Numbered from the stretch's first letter, positions 52,658 to 62,866 are shown. The stretch is 64,000 bases of DNA from JAFDZW01 sp035632315 (GCA_035632315.1 DASQGZ010000034.1:94608-158607), one strand, 5' to 3'. The notes: generated from the letters alone by a model not told the origin. Translations and numbers: made by a program.

Positions 52658-54247
52658 ATGAGTCAAGTACAAAATCAACCAGAAGCGCTGCTGCGCGAAC
52701 ACGGCGTATCGCATTCCCGAATCAATTTTAATCTCTCGGTCGAAGAACTTTATGCCGAAGCGCTTTCACGCGGCGAAGGCGTGCTTGCTGCCAATGAAGC
52801 GCTTGTCGTTTCGACCGGAAAATTCACCGGACGTTCTCCGAAGGATAAGTTTATCGTTCGAGCGAACGACTCCGAAAAAAATGTGTGGTGGGGTACGGTC
52901 AATCGCGATATTTCGCAAGAGAATTTCGATAAACTCTATGCAAAAATGAAAGCGGCGATGAATGAGAAAGAACTCTTCGTTGCAGACCTCTTCGCCGGCG
53001 CCGACCCCGAATATCGCCTGAGCGTCCGCGTCGTTAATGAGTATGCATGGCATAATCTATTCTGCCAGGATCTTTTCATTTTACCAACTGCGGCAGAACT
53101 TGCAGTGCATCATCCGCAATTTACCGTTATCGATATTCCATCAGTGAAGGCCGACCCTGCAACCGACGGTACGAACAGCGAGACGTTTATTGTGTTGAAT
53201 ATCGAAAAAGGTCTTATTCTCATCGGCGGTACGGAATATGCCGGCGAAATGAAAAAGTCGATCTTCACGACGCTGAATTATTTGCTTCCGCTGCGTGGCG
53301 TGATGCCGATGCACTGCTCTGCAAATATCGGATCGAGCGGAGACACAGCGATATTTTTTGGGCTTTCTGGAACAGGCAAGACAACGCTTTCCGCCGATGT
53401 TAATCGTAAGCTTATCGGAGACGATGAGACCGGTTGGAGTAATAAAGGCGTCTTTAATTTTGAAGGCGGCTGCTATTCAAAATGCATAAAGCTTTCGAAA
53501 GAACATGAACCGCAGATATGGGACGCGATCCGGCGAGGGACGGTATTGGAAAACGTCGTGCTCGATAAAAACGGTGTCCCAGATTATAACGACAGTTCGA
53601 AAACTGAAAACACACGTGCAGCGTATCCGCTCGAATATATCGATAATGCGGTCTTCCCAAGCATCGGAGGTCATCCGAAAAATATTATTCTGCTAACTGC
53701 CGATGCGTTTGGCGTTTTGCCACCGATCTCGAAACTGACGAAAGATCAGGCGATGTATCATTTTATTTCAGGTTATACTGCAAAGCTCGCCGGCACCGAG
53801 CGCGGAGTCACCGAGCCTGAACCGAATTTTTCGACGTGTTTCGGCGCGCCGTTCATGGTGCATCATCCGAACGTATATGCCGAACTCCTTGGCAGGAAGA
53901 TCGATGAACACGGCTCAAGGATCTGGCTTGTCAATACAGGCTGGACAGGTGGTCCGTATGGCGTTGGTAAACGAATGCACTTGCCATATACTCGGGCAAT
54001 GGTGAATGCCGCTCTTGCCGGAGTACTCGACAATGTCGAGACGATGCTTGACCCGATATTCGGGCTGAACATACCAAAGGCAGTGCCGGGCGTGCCGAAT
54101 GAAGTGCTGAATCCGCGCGATACCTGGCAAGATAAATCTGCGTACGATGCTCAGGCAAAAATGCTTGCTGCGAAGTTTGCCAAGAACTTCGAAAAATTCT
54201 CGGAAGGTACAAGCGAAGCAATCTGCAATGCCGGACCGAAAGCATAA
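52658..54247 (+). CDS. pckA: ATP-dependent phosphoenolpyruvate carboxykinase
   Basis: PckA converts oxaloacetate plus ATP to PEP, CO2 and ADP, or the reverse, linking the TCA cycle and gluconeogenesis. The 529-residue enzyme shows the substrate motif STGKFTGRSPKDKFIV, the P-loop FFGLSGTGKTTLSADVNRKL, the metal/oxaloacetate motif IGDDETGWSNKGVFNFEGGC (read in two parts) and the adenine-binding region YPLEYIDNAV. It is full length. A strong terminator follows. Pyruvate kinase is encoded eight kilobases downstream, so both sides of the PEP/pyruvate node are in the window. Confidence 0.96.
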   Translation: MSQVQNQPEALLREHGVSHSRINFNLSVEELYAEALSRGEGVLAANEALVVSTGKFTGRSPKDKFIVRANDSEKNVWWGTVNRDISQENFDKLYAKMKAAMNEKELFVADLFAGADPEYRLSVRVVNEYAWHNLFCQDLFILPTAAELAVHHPQFTVIDIPSVKADPATDGTNSETFIVLNIEKGLILIGGTEYAGEMKKSIFTTLNYLLPLRGVMPMHCSANIGSSGDTAIFFGLSGTGKTTLSADVNRKLIGDDETGWSNKGVFNFEGGCYSKCIKLSKEHEPQIWDAIRRGTVLENVVLDKNGVPDYNDSSKTENTRAAYPLEYIDNAVFPSIGGHPKNIILLTADAFGVLPPISKLTKDQAMYHFISGYTAKLAGTERGVTEPEPNFSTCFGAPFMVHHPNVYAELLGRKIDEHGSRIWLVNTGWTGGPYGVGKRMHLPYTRAMVNAALAGVLDNVETMLDPIFGLNIPKAVPGVPNEVLNPRDTWQDKSAYDAQAKMLAAKFAKNFEKFSEGTSEAICNAGPKA

Positions 54248-54263
54248 TGTAAAAGCGTAATAT

Positions 54264-54291
54264 AAAAAGCCCGCCATTCGGCGGGCTTTTT
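54264..54291. terminator. Bidirectional intrinsic terminator after pckA
   Basis: A perfect 12-bp stem AAAAAGCCCGCC/GGCGGGCTTTTT with a 4-base ATTC loop lies between the stop of pckA (+) and the stop of the PNGase F-like gene (-). T-runs exist in both directions. Confidence 0.9.
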
Positions 54292-54293
54292 AT

Positions 54294-56573
54294 TTACTCA
54301 AGAATAAATCTTTTGGTCACCTTTATATTCCCGTATTGTACCCGGATAAAATAATTTCCCACCGGATAGTGACTGAGATCGAATTGGACGTGAGGAAGGT
54401 CTTCTGCACGGATAGTGCGTGTGACCAGTTCTTTACCAAGCATCGAGATTACCGAAACCTGCATCTGCCCGCTGAAATTTCCAAGCGACGAAAGATCGAT
54501 CGTGAGAAGTTCGTGCGCCGGATTCGGATATATCGAAAAATCAAGCGGTGCAGATAAAACAGAATTTTGATCTGATACCGTAGCCGGCGCTTGCACCATA
54601 AACGGCACGATCTCCCGGTTACCGAAACTGGCTAGATCGTTCGATGTCGTTGCATTCCAGATCGTCGCTTTCTTATCGTCTTTCAAATTATAATATCCGA
54701 ATTTAGCCCCGTTGATAAACCATGGATAGAGTCCTTGCGGGATCTGGCTTTCATCGTAAATAATAAAACGGTAACAGCCTGTTGCAAGCTTAAAGGTATC
54801 GCGGATGATCGTGCCGTCGGGTAAATTATCCTGACTGAAGAGTATATTATCAGTTGCGTCACGTACTTCATATCGGATGCCATTCGCCAGTCCCGCAGCA
54901 GACAGATCATCCGTCTTCAACGTCAGATAGACATTATTCGAATACAACTTCGGCATCGTATAATTCGAATAGCCGGTATTATTGTTCGGATAATCATCGC
55001 TCTCAAGTCCGTTCGGATTATCAAGCGACACACTGAATTTGTGTGAACCGGTGTCAAGATCGATCCCCGGCAATGAGATCGTCGCCGTTTCATAATATTT
55101 TAGCGTGCCCTTCCACTGAAATACTGCGACGGTTTTAAGTGTATCAATCCAATAATGGATCGTAAGTGATGTCAGGTCGTTCTTGCCGTTATTACGAACA
55201 GTGATGATCGGTGACATTTGTGAACAGATCGGGTTTATACGCCGATACGGGCCGTCATTTGTCGGCGCTTCGATTGAGATGAGCGCCACATCAGTATTAA
55301 ATTGCGGGGCTTTTGAGTATAGTACTTGAGAATGGATCGCATAGCCTCCGCCGCCGTGTGTATAATCCGGAAAATTATATGAAAGCAGGACAGAGTCACC
55401 TTTTTTTCCGGTCGTTGTCAGATCGAAATCCCACGGATCTACTTTATCGCCGGGGCACCAACCGGCACGCGAAAGCGTCCATGTTCCGGTTTGCGGGTAA
55501 GCGGCATTCATCCCGCAATCGGTTCGCCACAGATGCTGCTCATACCGGACGGCATTACCGACAACGATCGTATCGGTATGATCGAGGAATTCGCATGCAA
55601 CGTCCGGCCCTGCGCCTCCATGACCTGTCGTAAATGTTCGGAATGTGACGATATCAGCAGCAGTGTCAAGCCAAATATGGGTCGGTTTGACATAGTTCGA
55701 GATGGGGTCACTTGTATTTCCGTATGGGTAATACCCGTCGTAAATAATATTAGCGGCGTAGGTGTTTCGCGCAGGTGATCCTTCAATCATATCGAAGGAA
55801 AGCGTATATAACGAGCCTTGCGTATAGCCGTCGTACGTGGATACCAGTTCGACGCTATCGTGCAATAAGAACGCATAATCGGTAACATCCATCGTCCAGA
55901 CGAACGTCCAGTTGGTCGGAAATCCCTGACCGTATGGCGTGATGAGTCTGCCGATCTCGTAGGGCAAAATGCGTTCGTATTTGAAGTATGCTTTTATTTT
56001 TGTTACGTGAAAGACACTATCAGCTTTCACGTACAGAGAATCGATCTTCTTACCAGTATTATCATAGATGTAATTCCAATAATCAGCTTGCCACGCAAAT
56101 ATTGAATCTGTTACTTTGAACGGAGCAGCAGAATTTTTATAAAAATATATTTTTGTCGGAGCGTTCGCTGTGGAATCTGTTCGTTTTTTGGTCGAATTAT
56201 ACGAATATGATCTGGTCGTGTCATGCCGGAATGCAAAGCTATCAACGGTATTCCCGTTCGCGGTGAAGTTCGGCGCGTCTTTTAATGTCGAATCTGTGAT
56301 CCCGGTGTGTTTTTGTAAAATGACTTTTGTCGTATAGTCCCATTGTCCGCAAGAAGGGCTCGGGCAGGTCAAGCGGTACCGAAGCAGAATTTTTTCGTAT
56401 TGTTTCCCCGACGACGGGAATACTGCCCACGAATCGACTGTCCCCGGGAAATTATTCCAAAGGTGTTTATCGACGACCGTGACGTGGGTCGTATCACCGA
56501 CTTTTGCATAGAGGCTGTCCGAAACGGCTAGGCTGAACAAAGCAAGCCACAACACGACAATTATTTTTTTCAT
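54294..56573 (-). CDS. PNGase F-like glycoamidase, T9SS-secreted
   Basis: This 759-residue exported protein starts MKKIIVVLWLALFSLAVSDS. Its catalytic core resembles peptide-N4-(N-acetyl-beta-glucosaminyl)asparagine amidase F, which strips N-glycans from proteins. Landmarks are SCGQWDYT with Asp79, YEIGRLITPYG with Glu206, DVACEFLDH with Glu328, and WRTDCGMN plus SRAGWCPGDKVDPW, in the family order. A polar insertion of about 70 residues follows the first motif. Two beta domains and a T9SS sorting domain (IYPNPAHE... GNYFIRVQYGNIKVTKRFILE) complete it. It should act on extracellular glycoproteins. The residue mapping to PNGase F is by eye. Confidence 0.82.
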   Translation of the reverse strand: MKKIIVVLWLALFSLAVSDSLYAKVGDTTHVTVVDKHLWNNFPGTVDSWAVFPSSGKQYEKILLRYRLTCPSPSCGQWDYTTKVILQKHTGITDSTLKDAPNFTANGNTVDSFAFRHDTTRSYSYNSTKKRTDSTANAPTKIYFYKNSAAPFKVTDSIFAWQADYWNYIYDNTGKKIDSLYVKADSVFHVTKIKAYFKYERILPYEIGRLITPYGQGFPTNWTFVWTMDVTDYAFLLHDSVELVSTYDGYTQGSLYTLSFDMIEGSPARNTYAANIIYDGYYPYGNTSDPISNYVKPTHIWLDTAADIVTFRTFTTGHGGAGPDVACEFLDHTDTIVVGNAVRYEQHLWRTDCGMNAAYPQTGTWTLSRAGWCPGDKVDPWDFDLTTTGKKGDSVLLSYNFPDYTHGGGGYAIHSQVLYSKAPQFNTDVALISIEAPTNDGPYRRINPICSQMSPIITVRNNGKNDLTSLTIHYWIDTLKTVAVFQWKGTLKYYETATISLPGIDLDTGSHKFSVSLDNPNGLESDDYPNNNTGYSNYTMPKLYSNNVYLTLKTDDLSAAGLANGIRYEVRDATDNILFSQDNLPDGTIIRDTFKLATGCYRFIIYDESQIPQGLYPWFINGAKFGYYNLKDDKKATIWNATTSNDLASFGNREIVPFMVQAPATVSDQNSVLSAPLDFSIYPNPAHELLTIDLSSLGNFSGQMQVSVISMLGKELVTRTIRAEDLPHVQFDLSHYPVGNYFIRVQYGNIKVTKRFILE

Positions 56574-56647
56574 AAACGGATGTTCAACAATGAAGGAACG
56601 TTGAAATGCAGGATTCTCAGAAAACGTTCGGGGCAGCGATCACAACA

Positions 56648-58444
56648 TCAATTTCTTCCCTGATTATGGAGTGCGTCCAGCGCTATGCGAGTCATCGTGC
56701 GTCCGTCACGTTCGCCGATCTGCTGGCGCCACATAGCATAGTAGAGTCCTTTCTCAGCAAGGAGTGAGTGATGCTCACCGAATTCGACGATCTCGCCGCG
56801 CTCAAGCACGTAAATGCGATCGGCGTGCATAATCGTGGAAAGCCGGTGCGCAATGAGTATGGTGATTTGGTCGCTCGATCGCGACACGTCCCGGATCGTT
56901 GCGCTGATCTCTTCTTCAGTGATCGAATCAAGTGCAGAAGTTGCTTCATCGAATACAAGTAACTGCGGGTTGCGTAGCAGCGCGCGTGCGATCGAAAGCC
57001 GTTGTTTTTCACCTCCTGATACTTTCACCCCCCCTTCGCCGATAACCGTATCAAGTCCGTTCGATGCACGGGCAAGTAAACTTTCGCACGCAGCCTGATG
57101 CAGGGCTGCCATACACTCGGCATCGGATGCGCCCGGGCGAACGTAGAGTAAATTTTCACGGATCGAACCGGAAAATAATTGCGCATCCTGTGTGACATAG
57201 CCGATATGGTTACGAAGTTCGTCGAGATCGATATCCTTGCTGTTGAGATGATTATACAAGATCGATCCCGTTTGCGGATGATATAATCCGACAAGTAATT
57301 TCACGAGCGTAGTTTTCCCTGCGCCTGACGGCCCAACAAATGCGATCGTCTCGCCGCGTTTTACTGAGAACGATACTCTCTGCAATGCAGGGTAAATTGC
57401 CGATTGATGTTGGAACGAGACATCCTTGAATTCGAATTCTTTCAGCAGCCCGACCATTTCCGGCTTTTCGGGTTTTTCCTCCGGTGGTGTGCTCATAATA
57501 TTCGAGAAATTCTGAAGCGACGCTTCCGCTTCGCGATAGACCGCAATGAAATTTCCTATTTCCTGCAGCGGCGTAAAAATAAAGAATGAAAATACCCACA
57601 ATGTGAAGAACTGTCCTGCATCGATTACATGATTGAAGATCAGCAGAAGCATCACCAGCAGAAGCGATATCCGAAGAAAATTGACGGTCGTTCCTTGTAA
57701 GAAGCTGAGCTTGCGCGTATAGGTCACTTTCTTGAGTTCGAGCGCGAGGATCTTATCGGTCGTCGAGTTCAGGCGCCCGATCTCCTGATTTGTGAGACCG
57801 AGACTTTTGACGAGTTCAATATTACGAAGCGATTCGGTTGTCGAACCGGCAAGCGCTGTCGTCTGGGCGACGATCGTTTTTTGAATGGTCTTGATCTTCT
57901 TGGAAAGCACCATACTCAGCACCCCGATGATCGGGGGCATTATCAGGTAGATAAGTGCGATGAGCCAATGCAGATATAATGCGTAGATCGTGACGAAAAC
58001 GATGCCAATGACCGAAGTGAAGACGAGATTGATCGAAGAGCTGACAAGTTTTTCAATATCGGCTCGTACTTTCTGTACAGTACCAAGCGTCTGGCCGCTG
58101 CGCTGGTCTTCGAAGACTGAATACGGCAGTGCGAGAGAATGTTCTATCCCGTCATTGTACACTCTCGCTCCGAGCCGCTGAGTAATGACATTAATATAAT
58201 AATCCTGAAAATTTTTTGCTACCCGAGAGACGAATGCCGTTCCCATCGAAAGCAGCAGCCATCCGCCAACCCCCGCTAAAAAAGTTTGGAAGGTATATCT
58301 GTCAAAATGCTGAACATAAATGCTGACGATCCGCCCGAAGATGATCGGATCGACGAGTGAAAATGAAATATTGATCGTCGCCAGGACAAGCGCTACTGCA
58401 ATAAGCCCTCGATAATGGCGTAAATATGAGATGAGTATTTTCAT
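56648..58444 (-). CDS. ABC exporter, fused permease-ATPase (MsbA-like)
   Basis: This is a half-transporter of 598 residues. Six TM helices occupy residues 1-310. The nucleotide-binding domain follows with Walker A GPSGAGKTTLVKLL, the Q-loop IGYVTQDAQLF, signature VSGGEKQRLSIARALL, Walker B LLVFDEATSAL and the H-loop AHRLS. It would dimerise and export a lipid, drug or peptide; MsbA-type lipid flipping is one option. It lies 89 bases downstream of the NtrC-type regulator on the same strand, so regulation by that protein is conceivable. Confidence 0.9.
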   Translation of the reverse strand: MKILISYLRHYRGLIAVALVLATINISFSLVDPIIFGRIVSIYVQHFDRYTFQTFLAGVGGWLLLSMGTAFVSRVAKNFQDYYINVITQRLGARVYNDGIEHSLALPYSVFEDQRSGQTLGTVQKVRADIEKLVSSSINLVFTSVIGIVFVTIYALYLHWLIALIYLIMPPIIGVLSMVLSKKIKTIQKTIVAQTTALAGSTTESLRNIELVKSLGLTNQEIGRLNSTTDKILALELKKVTYTRKLSFLQGTTVNFLRISLLLVMLLLIFNHVIDAGQFFTLWVFSFFIFTPLQEIGNFIAVYREAEASLQNFSNIMSTPPEEKPEKPEMVGLLKEFEFKDVSFQHQSAIYPALQRVSFSVKRGETIAFVGPSGAGKTTLVKLLVGLYHPQTGSILYNHLNSKDIDLDELRNHIGYVTQDAQLFSGSIRENLLYVRPGASDAECMAALHQAACESLLARASNGLDTVIGEGGVKVSGGEKQRLSIARALLRNPQLLVFDEATSALDSITEEEISATIRDVSRSSDQITILIAHRLSTIMHADRIYVLERGEIVEFGEHHSLLAEKGLYYAMWRQQIGERDGRTMTRIALDALHNQGRN

Positions 58445-58533
58445 TCGTTACGTGAATGTTTGTTATGGGTAAAATACGAATGAATAATGAATAAGGTAAT
58501 AGGGATGTACGGGTCGAAATGAAGAAAGTAACG

Positions 58534-60090
58534 TTATTCACTTGATTCATTTTCTTCGATCTCGACCTCTTCGCCGCCGGCTTTATCCTTCATAAGACCA
58601 AATTTCCGCATTTTTGTATATAGATGCGAACGCTGGATGTTCATTGCCTCGGCGGTACGGCTGATATTCCAGCTGTATTCACGCAATCGCTCCTCAATAT
58701 AGAGCCGTTCGGCACGATCCTTGAAGTCCTGGAATGTATCGGCGGCAAGGGCTTCCTCAAATGGGTGTATTGCATTTTCATCGGAAAACGCGTTCACTTC
58801 CGCCGCCTGAATACGGGCAAGGTCAGCGGGCGTAAGAATGACGCTCTTTGAAAGATCGTCATCGGACGATGCATCAACCTTCGGCATTTGCAATGACGAA
58901 GGAACATTTGCCATCAAGCTGAATGCAATGCCAAGCCGCTCGACATCATCTTTATGAACGTTATCGGAAGTAGTAAGAATAATGATACGCTCAATGATAT
59001 TTCTTAGCTCGCGGATATTCCCGCTATATGGCAGCGACATCAATAGATGCAACGCATCTTCGTCGAATTTCGGGACTTTGCGTTTTGTATCGGCAGCGAA
59101 TTCATCTGCAAATGCACGTACAAGAAGCGGTATATCTTCTTTACGTTCACGCAGCGGCGGAACAAATATGGGGATGACATTCAGGCGGTGATAGAGATCT
59201 TCGCGGAAACGTCCGCCTCTGATCTCTTGCGGCAGATTCTTATTCGTTGCTGCAATGATCCGAACATCGACCTTGATCGGCTTGCCGCTCGAACTGCCGA
59301 CACGTTCTATCCAGCCTTCGTCTATCACTTTCAATACTTTCGCCTGTGCTTCGAGCGACATATCCCCGATCTCGTCGAGAAAAAGAATACCCCCGTCGGC
59401 TTGCTCGAATTTCCCGATGCGCTGCGCCTGTGCACCGGTAAACGAGCCTTTCTCATGGCCAAAGAGTTCGCTTTCGATCAGATCGCGCGGAATTGCCGCG
59501 CAATTTACTTCAATGAACGGCATCGTGGTGCGCCGCGAAGCTTTATGAATCGCACGAGCGACAAGTTCTTTTCCGGAGCCGTTCTCGCCGGTGATCAGCA
59601 CACGCGCTTCGGTCGGAGAAACTCGTTCGATGATCGCCCGAATGTTTCGCATCGCTGCCGAAGTCCCGAGCATTGCATCTCGGCTTGAGAGACGTTCGCT
59701 CAGATTACGAACCTGCGTTTCAAGATGTTTTTTCTCGGTAGCGTTGCGAATGATCAGGAGTAATTTTTCTCTGTCGGGCGGTTTTTCGACAAAATCGAAC
59801 GCACCGAGCTTTGTTGCTTCGACCGCTGTCTCGATCGTCCCGTGACCGGAGATCATCACTACAGGAACATCGGGACGAATCTCGCGAATACGCTGAAGCG
59901 TCTCGATACCGTCCATTCCAGGCATCTTTACGTCAAGGATAATGCAATCGACATGAGTGCCTTCATTGAGAATCTTTAGACCTTCAGAACCTGATTCTGC
60001 CGTTTGAACAGAATGCTTTTCGTACTCAAATATCCATGCAAGGGTATCCCGAATCCCCGCTTCGTCGTCAATTATGAGAATATGCGCCAT
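58534..60090 (-). CDS. NtrC-type sigma-54-dependent response regulator
   Basis: This 518-residue regulator has three parts. The receiver domain (1-120) holds IDDEAG and the phospho-acceptor Asp in CIILDVKMPGMDGIE. The AAA+ domain has Walker A GENGSGKELVARAI, the sigma-54 contact loop GSFTGA (normally GAFTGA) and GGILFLDEIGDM. A FIS-type helix-turn-helix (SRTAEAMNIQRSHLYTKMRKFGL) and an acidic tail end it. It should activate sigma-54 promoters after phosphorylation by a histidine kinase that is not in the window. A 70-residue segment before the HTH is Ser/Asp-rich. Confidence 0.92.
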   Translation of the reverse strand: MAHILIIDDEAGIRDTLAWIFEYEKHSVQTAESGSEGLKILNEGTHVDCIILDVKMPGMDGIETLQRIREIRPDVPVVMISGHGTIETAVEATKLGAFDFVEKPPDREKLLLIIRNATEKKHLETQVRNLSERLSSRDAMLGTSAAMRNIRAIIERVSPTEARVLITGENGSGKELVARAIHKASRRTTMPFIEVNCAAIPRDLIESELFGHEKGSFTGAQAQRIGKFEQADGGILFLDEIGDMSLEAQAKVLKVIDEGWIERVGSSSGKPIKVDVRIIAATNKNLPQEIRGGRFREDLYHRLNVIPIFVPPLRERKEDIPLLVRAFADEFAADTKRKVPKFDEDALHLLMSLPYSGNIRELRNIIERIIILTTSDNVHKDDVERLGIAFSLMANVPSSLQMPKVDASSDDDLSKSVILTPADLARIQAAEVNAFSDENAIHPFEEALAADTFQDFKDRAERLYIEERLREYSWNISRTAEAMNIQRSHLYTKMRKFGLMKDKAGGEEVEIEENESSE

Positions 60091-60156
60091 TAAGAAAGTT
60101 ACTTATTTCCATAGCATTACAAATAAGAGGACTGTTTAGTTTTCTATACACAACTA

Positions 60157-61344
60157 TTAACGCCGGAACGGGGTGCTTATATAGCGCTGTGCATCGGCGT
60201 GAGAACCGGAAATATCCTTCATTTGGAGAACCCTGTTATACATCGTAAGTGCATTTTTTCTGTCACCTTTTGCATCGTACGCTTCGCCCATTTGCAATTC
60301 TGATTTTGCGATCCACCAGGTTACTTCGCTCGGCTCCATTTGTCGCGACATCAAATTACTGTTATACAAGAAATACAAAGCCGAATCGAGATTTCCGTTT
60401 GGCAAAAGTAAATTTGCCTGTCCGATAAAATACATTGCTTCTCTAGCCTGCCTGATCGTGTAGCCTTCTCGTCTTTCGCGAGCACGGGCAAGCATCACAT
60501 GGTAGGTCGAATCATAGAGATAATGATAGCCAAAACTTACCTGCGAGTATCCGAGATAATGCAGGAACGTTGAGTTATTCGGGTACTTTGCCGAAAGTAT
60601 TTTTGCATAATTGTAGGCTTTTAAATAATCGTGCTGATATAGATAATAGATCTTTATTAACTCATACATTGCTTCAGTATTTGAATAGGTCGCATTTTGT
60701 GCGGCATATTCGAGCATTTGAATGCCGATCGTTTTACTACCGGTCGCAAATACACTGATCAGCGGAGCAAGTGCAGGATAATCTTCTTTTTCCGCTTCGA
60801 CATAAAAATTATATAGCCCCCGTCCGAACATAACATCACCATTCGACGGGATCCTATCTTCAAGCCGATTCAGATATTTTACCCCTTCCTTTGCATCGGA
60901 TAAAAGCAAATTAAGTGCATCCTGCCATTTCGGACGGATCGCAAAGATGCGAGCGTGCATCCCAAGCCCGGCGCCTTTATAGAACAATCCTGCCAGATCG
61001 TACTCGTTCGAGTCAAGTCGTTTATCCGCTCGTTTGAGACATTCGTCAAGCTGAGCGGTATATGCTTGGTCGTAACCGGTGTTATCGGGGTTGGTGATCG
61101 CGCGCCAGAAATTGACCATCGCTTTATAAAAATATCCCGACGGATGTTCCGGCTGTTCCGCAACGATGGAATCGAACGTCCGATCGGCTGCATCGTACTG
61201 CATATTATATGTCAGCTCAATTCCGCGATGAATTTGGTCGTCGATAAGACCGGCTTGCAACACCCATTGCGAAAATGCGTTCGATTCGGCAAGCATAGAA
61301 AGCAAGACCACAAGCACAGCGCGAAACATTATCCGGTCATTCAT
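60157..61344 (-). CDS. Exported TPR-repeat protein
   Basis: This 395-residue protein has a signal peptide (MNDRIMFRAVLVVLLSMLAESNAFSQ). The rest is helical, with several tetratricopeptide-like pairs (for example IELTYNMQYDAADRTFDSI, MYELIKIYYLYQHDYLKAY and SELQMGEAYDAKGDRKNAL). TPR proteins of this kind assemble envelope complexes or bind peptidoglycan factors. The partner is unknown. It is on the same strand as the NtrC-type regulator and lies 66 bases upstream of it. Confidence 0.75.
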   Translation of the reverse strand: MNDRIMFRAVLVVLLSMLAESNAFSQWVLQAGLIDDQIHRGIELTYNMQYDAADRTFDSIVAEQPEHPSGYFYKAMVNFWRAITNPDNTGYDQAYTAQLDECLKRADKRLDSNEYDLAGLFYKGAGLGMHARIFAIRPKWQDALNLLLSDAKEGVKYLNRLEDRIPSNGDVMFGRGLYNFYVEAEKEDYPALAPLISVFATGSKTIGIQMLEYAAQNATYSNTEAMYELIKIYYLYQHDYLKAYNYAKILSAKYPNNSTFLHYLGYSQVSFGYHYLYDSTYHVMLARARERREGYTIRQAREAMYFIGQANLLLPNGNLDSALYFLYNSNLMSRQMEPSEVTWWIAKSELQMGEAYDAKGDRKNALTMYNRVLQMKDISGSHADAQRYISTPFRR

Positions 61345-61414
61345 TATGTATGTTCAACGGCTCTGTAAGCAAAAGGCGTTCCAAATAGAGCAGCAATAAT
61401 ACCACAGACATTTC

Positions 61415-62860
61415 CTATCCCAAGAAATGCACTTTGATAATATTCGTACTTGATATTTGGAATATCGGGTGACCGGCAGTAAGAACAACAAACCCCGATT
61501 CAGGTATCAAGTCATGTTTCTGGGCTGATTCGACCATATAGTTGAGCGTATCGTCGAAACTTTTGACCTGTTCCAGTTTTAATGGAATGACTCCATGATA
61601 AAATGCCATCTTTCGTAATGATGCTTCTTCGGTTGACATCCCGATAATTGGTTTTGAGAACCGATACTTCGAAACGAATCGCACACTTCTGCCGGTCAGT
61701 GTTGCACAAATGATCGCATGGGCGTTGACCTCTTCTGCAAGTACGCAGGCGGCTCGAGCGACGGAATCTGCAGCTCCAAGCGATGCCTCAGCAGGAATAT
61801 CAAAGGTTGTCCTTTTCCGAACGAACCCGCTTGTTTCTGCTTGCAACGCGATTTCCTGCATGGTCCTGACTGCTTCGACAGGATACGCGCCGACACTGGT
61901 TTCCGCTGAAAGCATGATACAATCCGATCCGTCAAACACAGCGTTTGCAACATCGCTTGCTTCGGCACGTGTCGGGCGCGGACTCTTTACCATCGATTCA
62001 AGCATTTGCGTTGCGGTGATCACAGGAATACCGCGTGCATTGGCAAGGTCGATGATTCTTTTTTGTACAGGCGGCACCGCTTCGAGCGCCATTTCAACAC
62101 CGAGATCGCCGCGAGCGACCATGATCATATCAGAAACATCAAGAATTGTTTCGATATGATCGACTGCCTCGGGTTTTTCGATCTTTGCTATGATCGGCAG
62201 ATCGGCGGCACGAAGTTCTGTTTCGAGTAAATGCCGAAGCTGTAATACATCAGAGGCGCGTCTGACAAATGACAATGCGAGCGCATCGACCCCGATCTCG
62301 GTCACTGCATACCGGGCAAGGTCTTTATCATGCTCGGTCAGCGCCGGGATCCGAAGTTTCGTCTGCGGGAAATTAATGCCCTTGTGACTTTTTAATATCC
62401 CGCCATTCCTGACACTTGTGCGAATCTTCGTTTTGGAAATGATCTCGTCAACATACAAAATAATCGCACCGTCATCAAGCAGGATCGGATCGCCGACCGA
62501 AACATCCTCACCAAGATGCTGGTAACTCGTCGTTATATTATCTGATGTCGTTTTTCCGTCAGGTTCATAGGTCAAGACCGGGTGAGAGTCTGCCTTGATC
62601 TCGACACCATCGGGGTTGATCGTTTCGCCGGTTCGGAGTTTCGGACCAGGCAGATCGCCAAGAATTGCGATTTGCTCGCCGAGTCGTGCACTGACAGAGC
62701 GGATTCGTGCAGCGATTTCGCGGTGATCTTCAGGCGTCGAATGAGAAAAATTCAGCCGGGCGATGTTCATCCCGGCAGTAATAAGCTGTTCAATGGTCTC
62801 TTCGGAACTGGTAGCCGGACCGAGTGTCGCGACGATCTTAGTTTTTGGGTGTTGCTGCAT
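61415..62860 (-). CDS. pyk: Pyruvate kinase
   Basis: This enzyme converts PEP and ADP to pyruvate and ATP, the last step of glycolysis. The 481-residue protein starts at ATG 62860 (MQQHPKTKIVATLGPATSS). Hallmarks are ARLNFSHSTPEDH, IIAKIEKPEAV with the catalytic Lys, VARGDLGVEM, ATQMLESMVKSPRPTRAEASD and SAETSVGAYPVEAV. The C-terminal effector domain is present and full length. A TTG-initiated frame three codons longer would start inside the promoter element and is not favoured. Confidence 0.95.
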   Translation of the reverse strand: MQQHPKTKIVATLGPATSSEETIEQLITAGMNIARLNFSHSTPEDHREIAARIRSVSARLGEQIAILGDLPGPKLRTGETINPDGVEIKADSHPVLTYEPDGKTTSDNITTSYQHLGEDVSVGDPILLDDGAIILYVDEIISKTKIRTSVRNGGILKSHKGINFPQTKLRIPALTEHDKDLARYAVTEIGVDALALSFVRRASDVLQLRHLLETELRAADLPIIAKIEKPEAVDHIETILDVSDMIMVARGDLGVEMALEAVPPVQKRIIDLANARGIPVITATQMLESMVKSPRPTRAEASDVANAVFDGSDCIMLSAETSVGAYPVEAVRTMQEIALQAETSGFVRKRTTFDIPAEASLGAADSVARAACVLAEEVNAHAIICATLTGRSVRFVSKYRFSKPIIGMSTEEASLRKMAFYHGVIPLKLEQVKSFDDTLNYMVESAQKHDLIPESGFVVLTAGHPIFQISSTNIIKVHFLG

Positions 62861-62866
62861 ATTGTG

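Noticed and set aside
59047..59688. 213-codon plus-strand frame opposite the NtrC-type regulator
   Set aside because: It is antisense to well-conserved AAA+ motifs and has Cys/Phe-rich, non-protein-like content.
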